Shown here in pieces: positions 36,516 through 44,991 of a DNA stretch of 64,000 nucleotides. Position numbers and translations under genes: made by a program. Where the stretch lies: contig JANOSH010000048.1 in the NCBI GenBank assembly GCA_031415695.1, positions 15,120-79,119 of the forward strand. The letters run 5' to 3'. Within the stretch, counting starts at the first letter, position 1; each line of letters opens with the position of its first letter. The notes beneath the pieces were generated by a model, which saw only the letters and a program-made list of their open reading frames with translations, was not told the origin of the DNA and searched no databases. Source of the DNA: JANOSH01 sp031415695. Lineage in GTDB: Bacteria; Actinomycetota; Acidimicrobiia; Acidimicrobiales; Ilumatobacteraceae.

Positions 36516-38962
36516 GCCTTGATCCGGCTCATCGTTGGATCGTAGAGCGGCCTAAGAGACACGGTGCATGGCACCCGCTCGGTCGCTACCTCAAGCTCAT
36601 AGTCGCCGCTGCGTACGTAGTCGGCATCAACTCCCGTCGAGTTCCGCACATAGCCGTATCCAATTGGCCGATCAACCGTATAGCCGTAACCGCCGCTCGT
36701 AAGCCAACCCACGCGTTCACCGTTTCGATAGATGGTCTCACGACCCAGGAGCACAACACTGTTGTCGTCCACGACAAACCCGGCAAGCATCTTGCTTACG
36801 CCACCTGCGCGTTGTGCGAGCATCGCTGGTCGACCCTTGAAGTCGGTGTCAGTCCTGAGTTTGACCGCCCATCCCAATCCCGACTCGAACGGTGTGTGAT
36901 CAGGGCCGATATCGGACCCCCACGCTCGGTATCCCTTTTCGAGTCGCAAGCTCTCGATGGCCCGGTAGCCGGCGTTCACGAGACCAAAAGGGGTTCCTGC
37001 CGCCATCACGGCGTCGTACACGGTGGTGGCGTATTCGACCGGTAGATGGAGTTCCCAACCCAGCTCACCAACATAGGTAACGCGCAATGCCATCACCGGA
37101 CAACTCGCTATTCCAATGGTCTGCATGGTGCCAAATGCGAAGGCGTCGTTCGACAGCTTGGCCGTGGCGACCTGTTCCAGAATGTCGCGCGCCCTGGGCC
37201 CCATCAGTGTCAGCACCGAGTTCGACGACGTAATGTCGAACAGTTGAGCATTCATTCTGGCCGGGATGTTGGATTGAATCCAGTTGAAATCGTGAGTGGC
37301 GAACCCTGTTCCCGTGACGATGTAGAACTCGTCGAGCGCAACCCGACACACCGTGAGGTCGCATTGAATGCCGCCTTTGTCGTCGAGCATCTGGGTATAG
37401 GTAAGGGCACCAACCGGCTTGTCGACAGTGTTGGCACAGATCCAGTTGAGAGCCGCCAGCGCGTCGGGCCCCTTCAGCGAGAACTTCGCAAACGATGTCT
37501 GATCAAACAACGCCGCTGTTTGTCGGCAAGCCTTGTGTTCGCGACCAACTGCCCCAAACCAGTTAGGCCGGCCGTAGGTGTACAGGTCGTGTGGCGATTC
37601 GCCCTGGCTGAGGTCCGCAAACCAGTTCGGACGTTCCCACCCGATCTTCTCACCGAAAACGGCACCGGCCGCTTGTAAGCGCGAGTACAACGGCGAGGTA
37701 CGAGACGGGCGTCCGCTGTGATGCTCCTCGGATGGCCAAGCCATCGTGTAGTGCTTTGCGTATGCCTCAAGGGTGCGCGTGCGAACCCAGTCGGTGTCGC
37801 GGTGCGATCGCCCAAATCGGCGAATATCCACGACCCACAAGTCATACGGGGCCACGCCGCCATGCACCCACTCTGCCAGGGCCTTGCCCGCTCCCCCGCC
37901 CGCAGCAATACCGAACGCATTGAAACCGGCGCCAATAAAGAAGTTCCGCAATTCGGGGGCCTCGCCCAAGATGAAGTTCCCGTCGGGTGTGAAACTCTCG
38001 GGACCGTTGATCAACTCGTTGATGCCAGCTGTTTGCAATGCGGGCACCCGGCCCATCGCCAGTTCCATGATCGGCGCGAAATGGTCGAAGTCAGGTTCAA
38101 GCAGTTGAAACTGGAAGGGTTGGGGAATTCCACGTGTTGCCCACGGAACTGGATTCGGTTCATACCCACCCATAACGAGCCCGCCGACCTCCTCCTTGTA
38201 ATAGGTGAGCCGATCGGGATCACGAAGCGTCGGGAGATCACGCGTTACCCCGTCGATCTGGCTAGTGATGATGTACTGATGCTCAACCGATATCAGCGGT
38301 ACGTTGACGCCGACTGTTGCCGCCAGCGCGCGCGTCCATTGACCGGCGCAGGCGACCACAATCTCGCAATCGATACGACCTTGATCGGTTACAACCCCTC
38401 GAATCCGGCCGTCGACAACGTCAATCGATAGCACCTCGGTGTCCTCACAAATCGTGGCGGCCGCCATCCGGGCGCCACGCGCCAAAGCCATAGTGATATC
38501 GGACGGGTTCGCTTGCCCGTCGGTCGGCAAGAAGGCCGCGCCAACCACGTCGTCGACCTGCATAAGAGGCCACAGGTCCTGGGCTTCTTTCGGCGAGAGT
38601 AAGTGCATCTCCAGCCCGAACGATTTCGCCGTCGTGGCCTGACGCCGCACCTCGCTCCACCGCTCGTCGTTACACGCCAACCGCAAGCCACCGTTCATCT
38701 TCCAACCCGTTGCCAAACCCGTCTCTGCCTCAAGTGTGCGATACAGATCGACCGAAGCGCCAAGTAGCTGGGTGATGTTGGCACTGGTCCGAAGTTGGCC
38801 AACCAGCCCCGCGGCGTGAAAGGTGGAACCGGAAGTGAGCTTGTGCTTTTCGACAAGGACCGTGTCGGTCCAGCCGAGCTTGGCGAGGTGATATGCGGTT
38901 GAGCAGCCGACTATCCCTCCCCCAATAATCACGGCTCGGGCGCGGCTTGGGAGGATTGGCAT
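36512..38962 (-). CDS. Dimethylglycine/sarcosine dehydrogenase-like flavoprotein
   Basis: 816 residues. The N-terminal DAO-type FAD domain (about 1-400) begins AVIIGGGIVGCSTAYHLAKL. The His in 'HKLTSGSTFHAAGLVGQLRT' (about residue 49) corresponds to the His that covalently binds FAD in DMGDH/SarDH. The C-terminal half (about 430-816) is a GcvT-like folate-binding domain with 'MLDDKGGIQCDLTVCRV', 'VLTLMGPRARDIL', 'RVTYVGELGWELHLPVEYA' and 'GYRAIESLRLEKGYRAWGSD'. The family oxidatively demethylates N-methyl glycine derivatives with transfer of C1 to tetrahydrofolate. The exact amine is unknown. Confidence 0.9.
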   Translation of the reverse strand: MPILPSRARAVIIGGGIVGCSTAYHLAKLGWTDTVLVEKHKLTSGSTFHAAGLVGQLRTSANITQLLGASVDLYRTLEAETGLATGWKMNGGLRLACNDERWSEVRRQATTAKSFGLEMHLLSPKEAQDLWPLMQVDDVVGAAFLPTDGQANPSDITMALARGARMAAATICEDTEVLSIDVVDGRIRGVVTDQGRIDCEIVVACAGQWTRALAATVGVNVPLISVEHQYIITSQIDGVTRDLPTLRDPDRLTYYKEEVGGLVMGGYEPNPVPWATRGIPQPFQFQLLEPDFDHFAPIMELAMGRVPALQTAGINELINGPESFTPDGNFILGEAPELRNFFIGAGFNAFGIAAGGGAGKALAEWVHGGVAPYDLWVVDIRRFGRSHRDTDWVRTRTLEAYAKHYTMAWPSEEHHSGRPSRTSPLYSRLQAAGAVFGEKIGWERPNWFADLSQGESPHDLYTYGRPNWFGAVGREHKACRQTAALFDQTSFAKFSLKGPDALAALNWICANTVDKPVGALTYTQMLDDKGGIQCDLTVCRVALDEFYIVTGTGFATHDFNWIQSNIPARMNAQLFDITSSNSVLTLMGPRARDILEQVATAKLSNDAFAFGTMQTIGIASCPVMALRVTYVGELGWELHLPVEYATTVYDAVMAAGTPFGLVNAGYRAIESLRLEKGYRAWGSDIGPDHTPFESGLGWAVKLRTDTDFKGRPAMLAQRAGGVSKMLAGFVVDDNSVVLLGRETIYRNGERVGWLTSGGYGYTVDRPIGYGYVRNSTGVDADYVRSGDYELEVATERVPCTVSLRPLYDPTMSRIKA

Positions 38963-39050
38963 TACGTCAGAGTATCGACTGGCTCTCAGAGCGCTCGCTC
39001 GAGCGGAACGATAGTCTGTCGGTCACACGTCGCGGCTTGGGGGCACAGAC

Positions 39051-40796
39051 ATGAGTGTTGACCGTTGGATTCGAGACAACGAGTTCGAGCCGCGCTACCA
39101 GTTTTGGACGCGGGCCAACGTCAGCGAGGTTCTACCTGAACCACCATCGCCGCTTGGCTGGGACATGGTGTTCGAGCACACGTGCGGCGCCGGGTGGCGC
39201 GATGTAATGGTGCAGCGACTCGGCATGCACGACCACGAAGTCAACCGCGAGCGCGGCGAGACCATGGGCGTTTTTGGCGGTTATGCATACCTCGGCGCCG
39301 CGCTCATGCGGGTGTGGGCGGGCCGGGTACCGGGTATGACCCCTACCGCTATCGACGATGCGTATTTCGGCGGCAGCCCCGATGTTCCGCCATACGTGGC
39401 CGAGGATTGGCACACGGACGAACAAGCGACCGAAACCATTTCGGGCTGGCTTGGTTGGGTAACGGTCGGCCTTGATCAGAGCGAGCTTCAAGACGACATG
39501 GACGAGTCGGTGCGGGTGCAGGCTGCCCGACCCGACTTCGCGACGCTGTCGGACCAAGCCGTGCTTGGTTACGCATTGGCGTTACGCCCCGTGATGCGGC
39601 GAATGTTTGCCCAGCACATCAACCAGTCGGGTGCCGCTTCGGTGGGGCCTGGAATCCTGGGCCAGGTCTGCACTGCAATTGGTCAGCCGCAGTGGGCGAT
39701 GCGGATGATGGCCGGTCTGGGAGGTGTCGATTCTGCTGCTCCGTCGTATGCCATGTGGAAACTGTCCCGACTCGTACGGACGTCGGCCGAGCTCACAGCG
39801 TTGTTCGATGCGGGCGTCGCCGACGTTAACGATGCCGCCGCGGTGTCGGGTAGTCCCGATGTCGCAGCGTTCGCAACGTCGTTCAGCGAGTTCATTAAAG
39901 AATTCGGATCGCGCGGACCCAACGAATGGGAACTCGCCGCCCCCGTATGGGAGAACCGACCTGCGACGGCCCTCGCCGCCATCGACCGCATGAGAATGGT
40001 CGACGACAACCGGTCACCCTTCGCCGAAAATGCGGCCCGAGAAAGCGAACGCCACAGCCTGGAGACCCAAGTACGCGCTGCTCTCGCCGATAATGCCGAA
40101 GCCTTAGGTGGCTTCGAGGTTGGCCTTGCCTCGGCCGGTACGTTCATACCCGGTCGTGAACGATCCAAGACCTCGATCATCCGCGTCGTTCACGAGGTGC
40201 GTATGGCCACCGACGAGTTGGGCAACCGTTTCGCGGCACGAGGTGTTATCGACAACCCAAGCGACATCTACACACTGTTTATCGACGAGCTCACCGAGTT
40301 AGTCGCCGGTAACCTTTCAAACGTCCGCAACATCATCCCGGGGCGTTTAGCCCACCGCGCTTGGCTGGCGTCGCTGGAACCGCCGTTCATTCTTAATGGC
40401 CAGCCAACACCGGTGGCCGAATGGGCGGTGCGCGGAACCCGCAGGGTTGAACCTGTAGCGGTAGGCGACGTACTCATCGGTGTTGCTGGCTGCCCGGGCA
40501 CTGCAACCGGGCGAGCCAGGGTCATACTCGATGCGAGCGATCCGTACGCCCTCGAACCGGGCGAGATCTTGATCGCGCCCGCTACTGACCCAGCATGGAC
40601 ACCGCTTTTCGTGCCAGCGGCCGGCGTCGTCGTCAATACCGGCGCTGCCTTGAGCCACGCCATCATCGTCAGTCGAGAACTTGGTATTCCTTGTGTGCCG
40701 TCGGTCGTCGACGCGACGCTACGCATACCAAACGGCGCGCTCATTACCGTCAACGGTGATGCGGGAACGGTCACCATTATCGAGCTACCCGCCTAG
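39051..40796 (+). CDS. PEP-utilising-enzyme mobile-domain protein
   Basis: 581 residues. The C-terminal ~90 residues match the swivelling phosphohistidine domain of PEP-utilising enzymes: 'VAGCPGTATGRARVI', 'EILIAPATDPAWTPLFVPAA' and 'GAALSHAIIVSRELGIPCV', with the phosphorylatable His in 'LSHAIIV'. The long N-terminal part (about 1-480) is not an obvious ATP-grasp domain, which means it is likely a member of the rifampin phosphotransferase-like or PEP-synthase-like protein set lacking the usual nucleotide-binding domain. The function is unknown. The downstream SCO6745 gene starts 9 bases later. Confidence 0.8.
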   Translation: MSVDRWIRDNEFEPRYQFWTRANVSEVLPEPPSPLGWDMVFEHTCGAGWRDVMVQRLGMHDHEVNRERGETMGVFGGYAYLGAALMRVWAGRVPGMTPTAIDDAYFGGSPDVPPYVAEDWHTDEQATETISGWLGWVTVGLDQSELQDDMDESVRVQAARPDFATLSDQAVLGYALALRPVMRRMFAQHINQSGAASVGPGILGQVCTAIGQPQWAMRMMAGLGGVDSAAPSYAMWKLSRLVRTSAELTALFDAGVADVNDAAAVSGSPDVAAFATSFSEFIKEFGSRGPNEWELAAPVWENRPATALAAIDRMRMVDDNRSPFAENAARESERHSLETQVRAALADNAEALGGFEVGLASAGTFIPGRERSKTSIIRVVHEVRMATDELGNRFAARGVIDNPSDIYTLFIDELTELVAGNLSNVRNIIPGRLAHRAWLASLEPPFILNGQPTPVAEWAVRGTRRVEPVAVGDVLIGVAGCPGTATGRARVILDASDPYALEPGEILIAPATDPAWTPLFVPAAGVVVNTGAALSHAIIVSRELGIPCVPSVVDATLRIPNGALITVNGDAGTVTIIELPA

Positions 40797-40805
40797 TGTG
40801 ACGAG

Positions 40806-41726
40806 ATGACCTACGACGACATCGCCGCCTTCTATCTCACCCCGGCCCAAACCCCTCCACCGGCACCATCGGTGCCGCAATCCGACGCTCGCCGCCTACG
40901 AGATGCGATTGAACCGATCGCCACTATCGGCTGGTGGTCCCGGGCCGCGGCAACAGCGTCCACCGACCTTGGCCACGACTTCTTCGACGGTTATGTCTGG
41001 GGTCGCGCGGCGCCGCTGGGTGCCGATGTCTCCCCCGCTGTAGTCGCCAGCGCGTTCGGCGTGTTCGAGCCCACGATGCTGGCGGCGACCTACCAGCAGG
41101 GGCGATCCGTTTCCACAGCTGAGAGCATTCTCGCCGCTCGCGACTCAGGCGCTGCGCTCGGGCTTCGCTCTGCTTGTGCGACTTCGGACGTTGATGTGGC
41201 CGTGGTCGAAACCTTCGCCGAGCAACTGTTGGCCGCGCTTGAAAACCTCGACGGTCTCGGTCGCCCACTGTTCAACGCACTGCGCGCTCTACCGACTCCG
41301 GCCGACCCACACGGCCGAGCGTGGCGGGCCGCCGAACTCGTTCGCGAACACCGGGGTGATGGCCACATCGCTGCGCTTGCGACTGCAGGGCTCGACATCG
41401 TCGAGGCAAACGTACTCACCGAATGTTGGCTCGGATACGCCATTGGCGAGTATTCGTCGTCACGCGGTTTCTCACCCGAGCGACTAGCCGCCGGCGCGAA
41501 CCAACTCCGCGATCGGGGCTGGCTCGCTGACGACGACACGCTTTCCCAAGCCGGTACCGCCGCACGCGAAACGATCGAGGTTGCTACCGACGAATCGCAG
41601 CGAGCCCTGCTCGCGGCACTCGGCACCAACTTGAACGCCGCCATTGCCGCGGCCAACATCATCGGCGCCGCCGTCCTTGCTGCACACGCCGCACCAGCCG
41701 ATCCCCGAAAGCGCGCCGCCGGCTGA
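40806..41726 (+). CDS. SCO6745-family protein
   Basis: 306 residues. The pattern 'ARRLRDAIEPIATIGWWS', 'FFDGYVWGRAAPLGADVSPA', 'ASAFGVFEPTML', 'GRPLFNALRALPTPADPHGR' and 'LVREHRGDGHIAALATAGL' is that of the SCO6745 family, helical proteins widespread in actinobacteria without defined biochemistry. It ends 9 bases before a duplicated fragment of the antitoxin-GNAT locus. It is co-oriented with, and 9 bases after, the PEP-utiliser gene, so the two probably form an operon. Confidence 0.85.
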   Translation: MTYDDIAAFYLTPAQTPPPAPSVPQSDARRLRDAIEPIATIGWWSRAAATASTDLGHDFFDGYVWGRAAPLGADVSPAVVASAFGVFEPTMLAATYQQGRSVSTAESILAARDSGAALGLRSACATSDVDVAVVETFAEQLLAALENLDGLGRPLFNALRALPTPADPHGRAWRAAELVREHRGDGHIAALATAGLDIVEANVLTECWLGYAIGEYSSSRGFSPERLAAGANQLRDRGWLADDDTLSQAGTAARETIEVATDESQRALLAALGTNLNAAIAAANIIGAAVLAAHAAPADPRKRAAG

Positions 41727-41734
41727 CACGCTGT

Positions 41735-41932
41735 TTATGGTTCCCCAACAGACCATCGATTTGCCAACGAATTGTCGTGTTACACCCAGCTTTTTGCACG
41801 CGTGGTCGTTGAATGCCAGCGGCCTGATCCGTCACCGGTATCGCTCGACAGAGCGGGGTACATCGTCGACTGTGGTCGACAACGCCCGAAGTAGCTCGGG
41901 CCGCCCGTATGTGACGTGGGTGGTTCACCCGT
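41735..41932 (+). pseudogene. Deletion-fused relic of the antitoxin-GNAT locus
   Basis: Positions 41735-41872 match 48061-48199, the middle of the putative antitoxin gene, with about 6 substitutions and one base missing. Positions 41873-41932 match 48690-48749, inside the GNAT gene, with about 7 substitutions. A roughly 490-base internal segment present in the intact locus is missing, with a TG at the join in both parents. The relic is on the same strand as the intact locus, so the two are direct repeats bracketing the catabolic cluster. The missing base and the deletion leave no functional frame. Positions 41933-42056 carry only a short tail reading DPHLNTWIFEYDADRATAHL on the plus strand, perhaps another gene fragment. 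Confidence 0.9.
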
Positions 41933-42056
41933 AATGTCCCGGCCCACTGCCCTGACGAATAGCGGCATCCAAGCCCGCCCTGGGCGTCCGCGCTCGACCC
42001 GGTGATCCGCACCTCAACACCTGGATCTTCGAGTACGACGCCGACCGAGCCACCGC

Positions 42057-42734
42057 TCACTTGTGAGGCAGCACGATGCCGTTGAGGATGGTGTCGAGAA
42101 CGTAGTCGGCGTGTTTTGTTGCCAGCGTGTCTGGGTCGACGTCGTCGGGCAGCGCAAAGTTGGCGGTGAAATACAAGAGAGCGCTGCCCATGATGATCAG
42201 GTCGAGATGGTCAACGGGAATGGACTTGATCTGCTTGGCTGCTTGGGCTTCGGTCAACACAGCGCGCAGGCGACCCACGAAGTCGAACAGGAAGTTGGTT
42301 TGTAACCACCGCAGTCGCTCCGTGTTGGCCCGTGCTTCGGACAAGATGAGTGCAAAGTGGCTCGGATTGCGTGCTGCGAACAACGTGAAGGTTCGCACCA
42401 GGAGTCGGAGGCGGTCGAGGGGCGAGAGATCGCGTCCTATCGTGTCGAGCGTTGCGACGTCCGACTTCAAGCCACCGAACGCGTGCTCGACCGCCTCTCG
42501 CCACAGGTTGTCCTTGGAGCCGAAGTAGTAATGGATGAGAGGGTGTCCCACTTCGGCTGCGCGCGCGATCTTCGGCATGGAAGCCCCGTCAAAACCGTCT
42601 CGGGCGAACACCTCGAGCGCGGCCCGCAAGATGGCGGTTCTGCGGTTGGGATCAGTCGGGTCACCGCCGCGGACGTCGTGCGTAGTTCCGATCTCGGATT
42701 GTTGTCGTGCGGCCGCTGTGGCTTTTGTCGTCAT
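42057..42734 (-). CDS. TetR/AcrR-family regulator of the catabolic cluster
   Basis: 225 residues. After a flexible N-terminus, the DNA-binding domain reads 'RRTAILRAALEVFARDGFDG' then 'ASMPKIARAAEVGHPLIHYY' and 'FGSKDNLWREAVEHAFG'. The C-terminal helical domain is typical of ligand-responsive members. It sits at the downstream end of the minus-strand catabolic cluster and is a likely regulator of it, by position only. The 38 bases between it and the iron-dehydrogenase remnant suggest the gene was once the last in that operon. Confidence 0.9.
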   Translation of the reverse strand: MTTKATAAARQQSEIGTTHDVRGGDPTDPNRRTAILRAALEVFARDGFDGASMPKIARAAEVGHPLIHYYFGSKDNLWREAVEHAFGGLKSDVATLDTIGRDLSPLDRLRLLVRTFTLFAARNPSHFALILSEARANTERLRWLQTNFLFDFVGRLRAVLTEAQAAKQIKSIPVDHLDLIIMGSALLYFTANFALPDDVDPDTLATKHADYVLDTILNGIVLPHK

Positions 42735-42772
42735 TCCACTCTCCCGCCGCGAGGCTATCGGTCGCGCCTGCG

Positions 42773-43061
42773 CTACCGGACGAGGGCGAGGATCTCGTGC
42801 ACATCCTGCTCTGTCTCAACCGGTCGAGGGTTGCCGGCGGAGATTGGTGAACTCCGAGCCCGACAACGTGGTCGGGACCACCAGTTGACGGATCGCCAAT
42901 GGTGCCGTCGCCGTTACGCCGATCAGTGCCCGGAGACCTGCCATGTCGTTGACGCCAGCGGTGACTGCGACCTGAGCGATCTCGGCGGCGGGCACGCCCC
43001 AACCGATTCTCTCCATCGGGGGAACCGTGTACGACCCGGGCGTCACATGCTGGTTCGTCAT
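42773..43061 (-). pseudogene. Remnant of an iron-containing alcohol dehydrogenase / maleylacetate reductase
   Basis: ATG 43061 overlaps the stop of the upstream gene (ATGA). The frame gives GSYTVPPMERIGWGVPAAEI, then skips to 'APLAIRQLVVPTTLSGSEFT', which is the family's PTTxSGSE motif. It then stops; in the adjacent frame the true C-terminus is readable as NPRPVETEQDVHEILALVR followed by TAG (42775-42773). Intact family members are about 350-380 residues, so roughly three quarters is missing through at least two deletions. The metal-binding His residues are gone. Maleylacetate reductase is the most likely parent, because of the aromatic-degradation context and the C-terminal pattern. Confidence 0.75.
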
Positions 43062-43642
43062 TGCGCAGCCCAGATCGGCGTTTGACCTTTTGGAAGGTGA
43101 ACGTCGAAGGCGTTCAACGTGAACGACACCATGCAGTAGAAACCGACGAGCGCAACCAATTCAACGGCGGCTGGCCACCCGAGCGCCGTGCCGGCTTGGT
43201 CTCGAAGTGTCTCTGTCAACTTCCCTGTTTCGAGCAGCCTTACGGCCACATCGTGGACCAGTCGCTGGTCGTCGGTCGCGAACGGCGGATCGGTCCCGTC
43301 GCGAAGGGCGCGGACGATGCGTTCGTCGACGCCTTCGCGCCGCGCGATCTGGGCGTGGGCCCAGAACTCGAACTCGGCCTTCCAGTGGACGCCGACAGTC
43401 AGAATGGCGATCTCGCGCAACTGGCCCGGTAGCACCGATCTCATGCGCAGGATCTCACCCATCTCCGCGGCGCTGCGCCCGAAGGTTGGCAGGTGAAGCC
43501 ACGGGCCGAAGGGCCCCGGCAGCGAGCTTGGTGCGGCTCCGATACTCGGCCCCCGAGGCCCATCGACGATGTAACGCCACAAGCTTCGTTGGTCTTCGTC
43601 GAGGTCGTCGAGTCCGAGGATCGGCAAGTTCGTGTTGTCCAT
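43058..43642 (-). CDS. Carboxymuconolactone decarboxylase-family protein
   Basis: About 194 residues from ATG 43642 (MDNTNLPILGLDDLDEDQRS), with AGGAG about 9 bases upstream. A long open frame upstream is a shadow of the next gene. The fold is AhpD/CMD-like: 'RSVLPGQLREIAILTVGVHW', 'KAEFEFWAHAQIARREGVDE' and 'ALGWPAAVELVALVGFYCMV'. No CxxC is visible, so it is not a peroxidase-type AhpD. Members include gamma-carboxymuconolactone decarboxylases; the exact step here is not known. It overlaps the dehydrogenase remnant by 4 bases. Confidence 0.85.
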   Translation of the reverse strand: MDNTNLPILGLDDLDEDQRSLWRYIVDGPRGPSIGAAPSSLPGPFGPWLHLPTFGRSAAEMGEILRMRSVLPGQLREIAILTVGVHWKAEFEFWAHAQIARREGVDERIVRALRDGTDPPFATDDQRLVHDVAVRLLETGKLTETLRDQAGTALGWPAAVELVALVGFYCMVSFTLNAFDVHLPKGQTPIWAAQ

Positions 43643-43674
43643 GTCAGATGCTCCTTGTTCCTGCGGGTGCCGTA

Positions 43675-44598
43675 TCAGATGCGAAAGATGCGCTCGGCGG
43701 TGCCGCAGAACATGAGGTCTTGCTCGTGCGGCGAGTAGTCGTCGACGGCTCGCCGATAGGTGCGAAACAGTTTGGGGAGGGTGACAAACAGGCGCTCGAC
43801 GTGGAAGTTGCTGCCGAACATGGAACGGTGGGGACCGAACGTGTCGACGCACTCCCGGATCCAGTTGCTCATAATCACCGCGTAGAAATTCGCGGGCGCG
43901 GCACTCGAAAGCCCGGAGATTTTCACCACCACATTGGGTGCGCTGGCGAGCTTGCGCAGCGCCGTTCGCCAGGCATCCTGGTAGTCGTCGAGCTTGGAGA
44001 CGACGGGGATGCCGGCGTGACCCAGGATCAACGGGTGGTCCGGGAACTTCTGAGCCACCTGCAGCGCGGCGTCGAAGAACTCGTGGGTGATCATCAGCTC
44101 GCAGGTGCCGCCAACGGCGAGCAGCGCGGCGTAGCCCTTGTTCCACTGGGGCGAACCGATGTGCTCCATCGGGCTGGTGTCGCGCACACCGCGAAAGTTC
44201 GCGAACGCCGACTGTTCGACGAGCTCCGGGCTGATGTTGGGGTCCGAGAGGCGCCCGCGGGCCATGATCGCGTTGGGGAAGCCGTAGCGATCGGCGACGG
44301 ATTGCAACCAGGCGGTCTCGGCTGTCGCCGGTGCGGCCCGTGATGCGTGCTGGATGTGTACAACCTTAACGACACCGAGTCCCGCGGCGTCGGTGCGGTA
44401 TTCCGGCGCGGAAAAGCGGGGCTGGTCGAGACGCCAGGACCACATCAGTCGGGGGTGTTGCCAATCGCGTCGGTCACCTGCCCACTCGACGCCTTCGTGG
44501 GCGTGGTCCCACCAATGAACGTGACAGTCGACGATCCGGAAATCGGCCGGCACATCAAGGTCGGCCGGATCGGTCGGCGGTGGTTCGTAGCCTTCCAT
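43675..44598 (-). CDS. Amidohydrolase-family metal-dependent hydrolase
   Basis: 307 residues of the amidohydrolase-2 TIM barrel (PDC-lactonase/fuconolactonase-like). The first metal motif is 'RIVDCHVHWWDHAHEG' (HxH). A later strand reads 'LILGHAGIPVVSKLDDYQDA' and the C-terminal strand 'RSMFGSNFHVERLFVTLPKL', where Asn replaces the usual Asp; this is common in this subgroup. A GGGGA ribosome site precedes ATG 44598. It probably opens a lactone or hydrolyses a ring-cleavage product. The neighbour on each side also belongs to the aromatic cluster. Confidence 0.87.
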   Translation of the reverse strand: MEGYEPPPTDPADLDVPADFRIVDCHVHWWDHAHEGVEWAGDRRDWQHPRLMWSWRLDQPRFSAPEYRTDAAGLGVVKVVHIQHASRAAPATAETAWLQSVADRYGFPNAIMARGRLSDPNISPELVEQSAFANFRGVRDTSPMEHIGSPQWNKGYAALLAVGGTCELMITHEFFDAALQVAQKFPDHPLILGHAGIPVVSKLDDYQDAWRTALRKLASAPNVVVKISGLSSAAPANFYAVIMSNWIRECVDTFGPHRSMFGSNFHVERLFVTLPKLFRTYRRAVDDYSPHEQDLMFCGTAERIFRI

Positions 44599-44616
44599 GA
44601 TGTTCCCCTGGCTGCG

Positions 44617-44991
44617 CTATGCGCTGGGCAGGCGCGTCGCCTGCATCGACGAGAACTTCCAGGTGCCGTCGACTCGGCGGGCCACACGTGTGACGAACAA
44701 CTCGATTGTCATGGGTTGACCGTTGATATGTTCGTGGTTGACCTGCGGACCTGTCATTACGGCGATGTCGCCGTAGATCCGCACAGTGGGTACACGTATC
44801 TCGACCGTGCGCGGGATGGAGCGCAGGCTTGCCGCCGCGCCCTGCTTGTCGGTGACCATGCCGTTGGCCATCACGTGAACGTGGTCGTCGTGCAACAGTG
44901 CGAGAAGGGCTTCGGGGTCGGCAGCGTTCATCGCCGCAGCGCGACGCTCCTCGAGTTGCAGCAAGTCGTTCTCGTCGTTCTGTGTGGTCAT
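44617..44991 (-). CDS. SnoaL/NTF2-like protein
   Basis: 124 residues. The cone-shaped NTF2-like fold is recognisable: 'LLQLEERRAAAMNAADPEAL', 'LLALLHDDHVHVMANG', 'VRIYGDIAVMTGPQVNHEHI' and 'TRVARRVDGTWKFSSMQATR'. Members serve as cyclases, isomerases or dehydratases, or are subunits of larger enzymes, and the catalytic role here is not defined. The ATG (44991) overlaps the stop of the upstream amidohydrolase (ATGA), which independently fixes the correct end of that interrupted gene. Confidence 0.82.
   Translation of the reverse strand: MTTQNDENDLLQLEERRAAAMNAADPEALLALLHDDHVHVMANGMVTDKQGAAASLRSIPRTVEIRVPTVRIYGDIAVMTGPQVNHEHINGQPMTIELFVTRVARRVDGTWKFSSMQATRLPSA

Noticed and set aside
41933..42056. 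Separate gene ending HLNTWIFEYDADRATAHL
   Set aside because: The readable frame is about 20 codons, has no start and overlaps the TetR 3' end; it could be a gene fragment but is too short to assign.
43643..44146. N-terminal extension of the CMD-family gene
   Set aside because: The extension lies in a second frame of the conserved amidohydrolase; the good AGGAG site and ATG 43642 fix the true start.
43207..44343. Long plus-strand open frame of 378 codons opposite the catabolic genes
   Set aside because: It runs antisense to two conserved enzymes, has Arg/Gly-rich low-quality composition and no recognisable motifs; it is a shadow of high-GC coding DNA.
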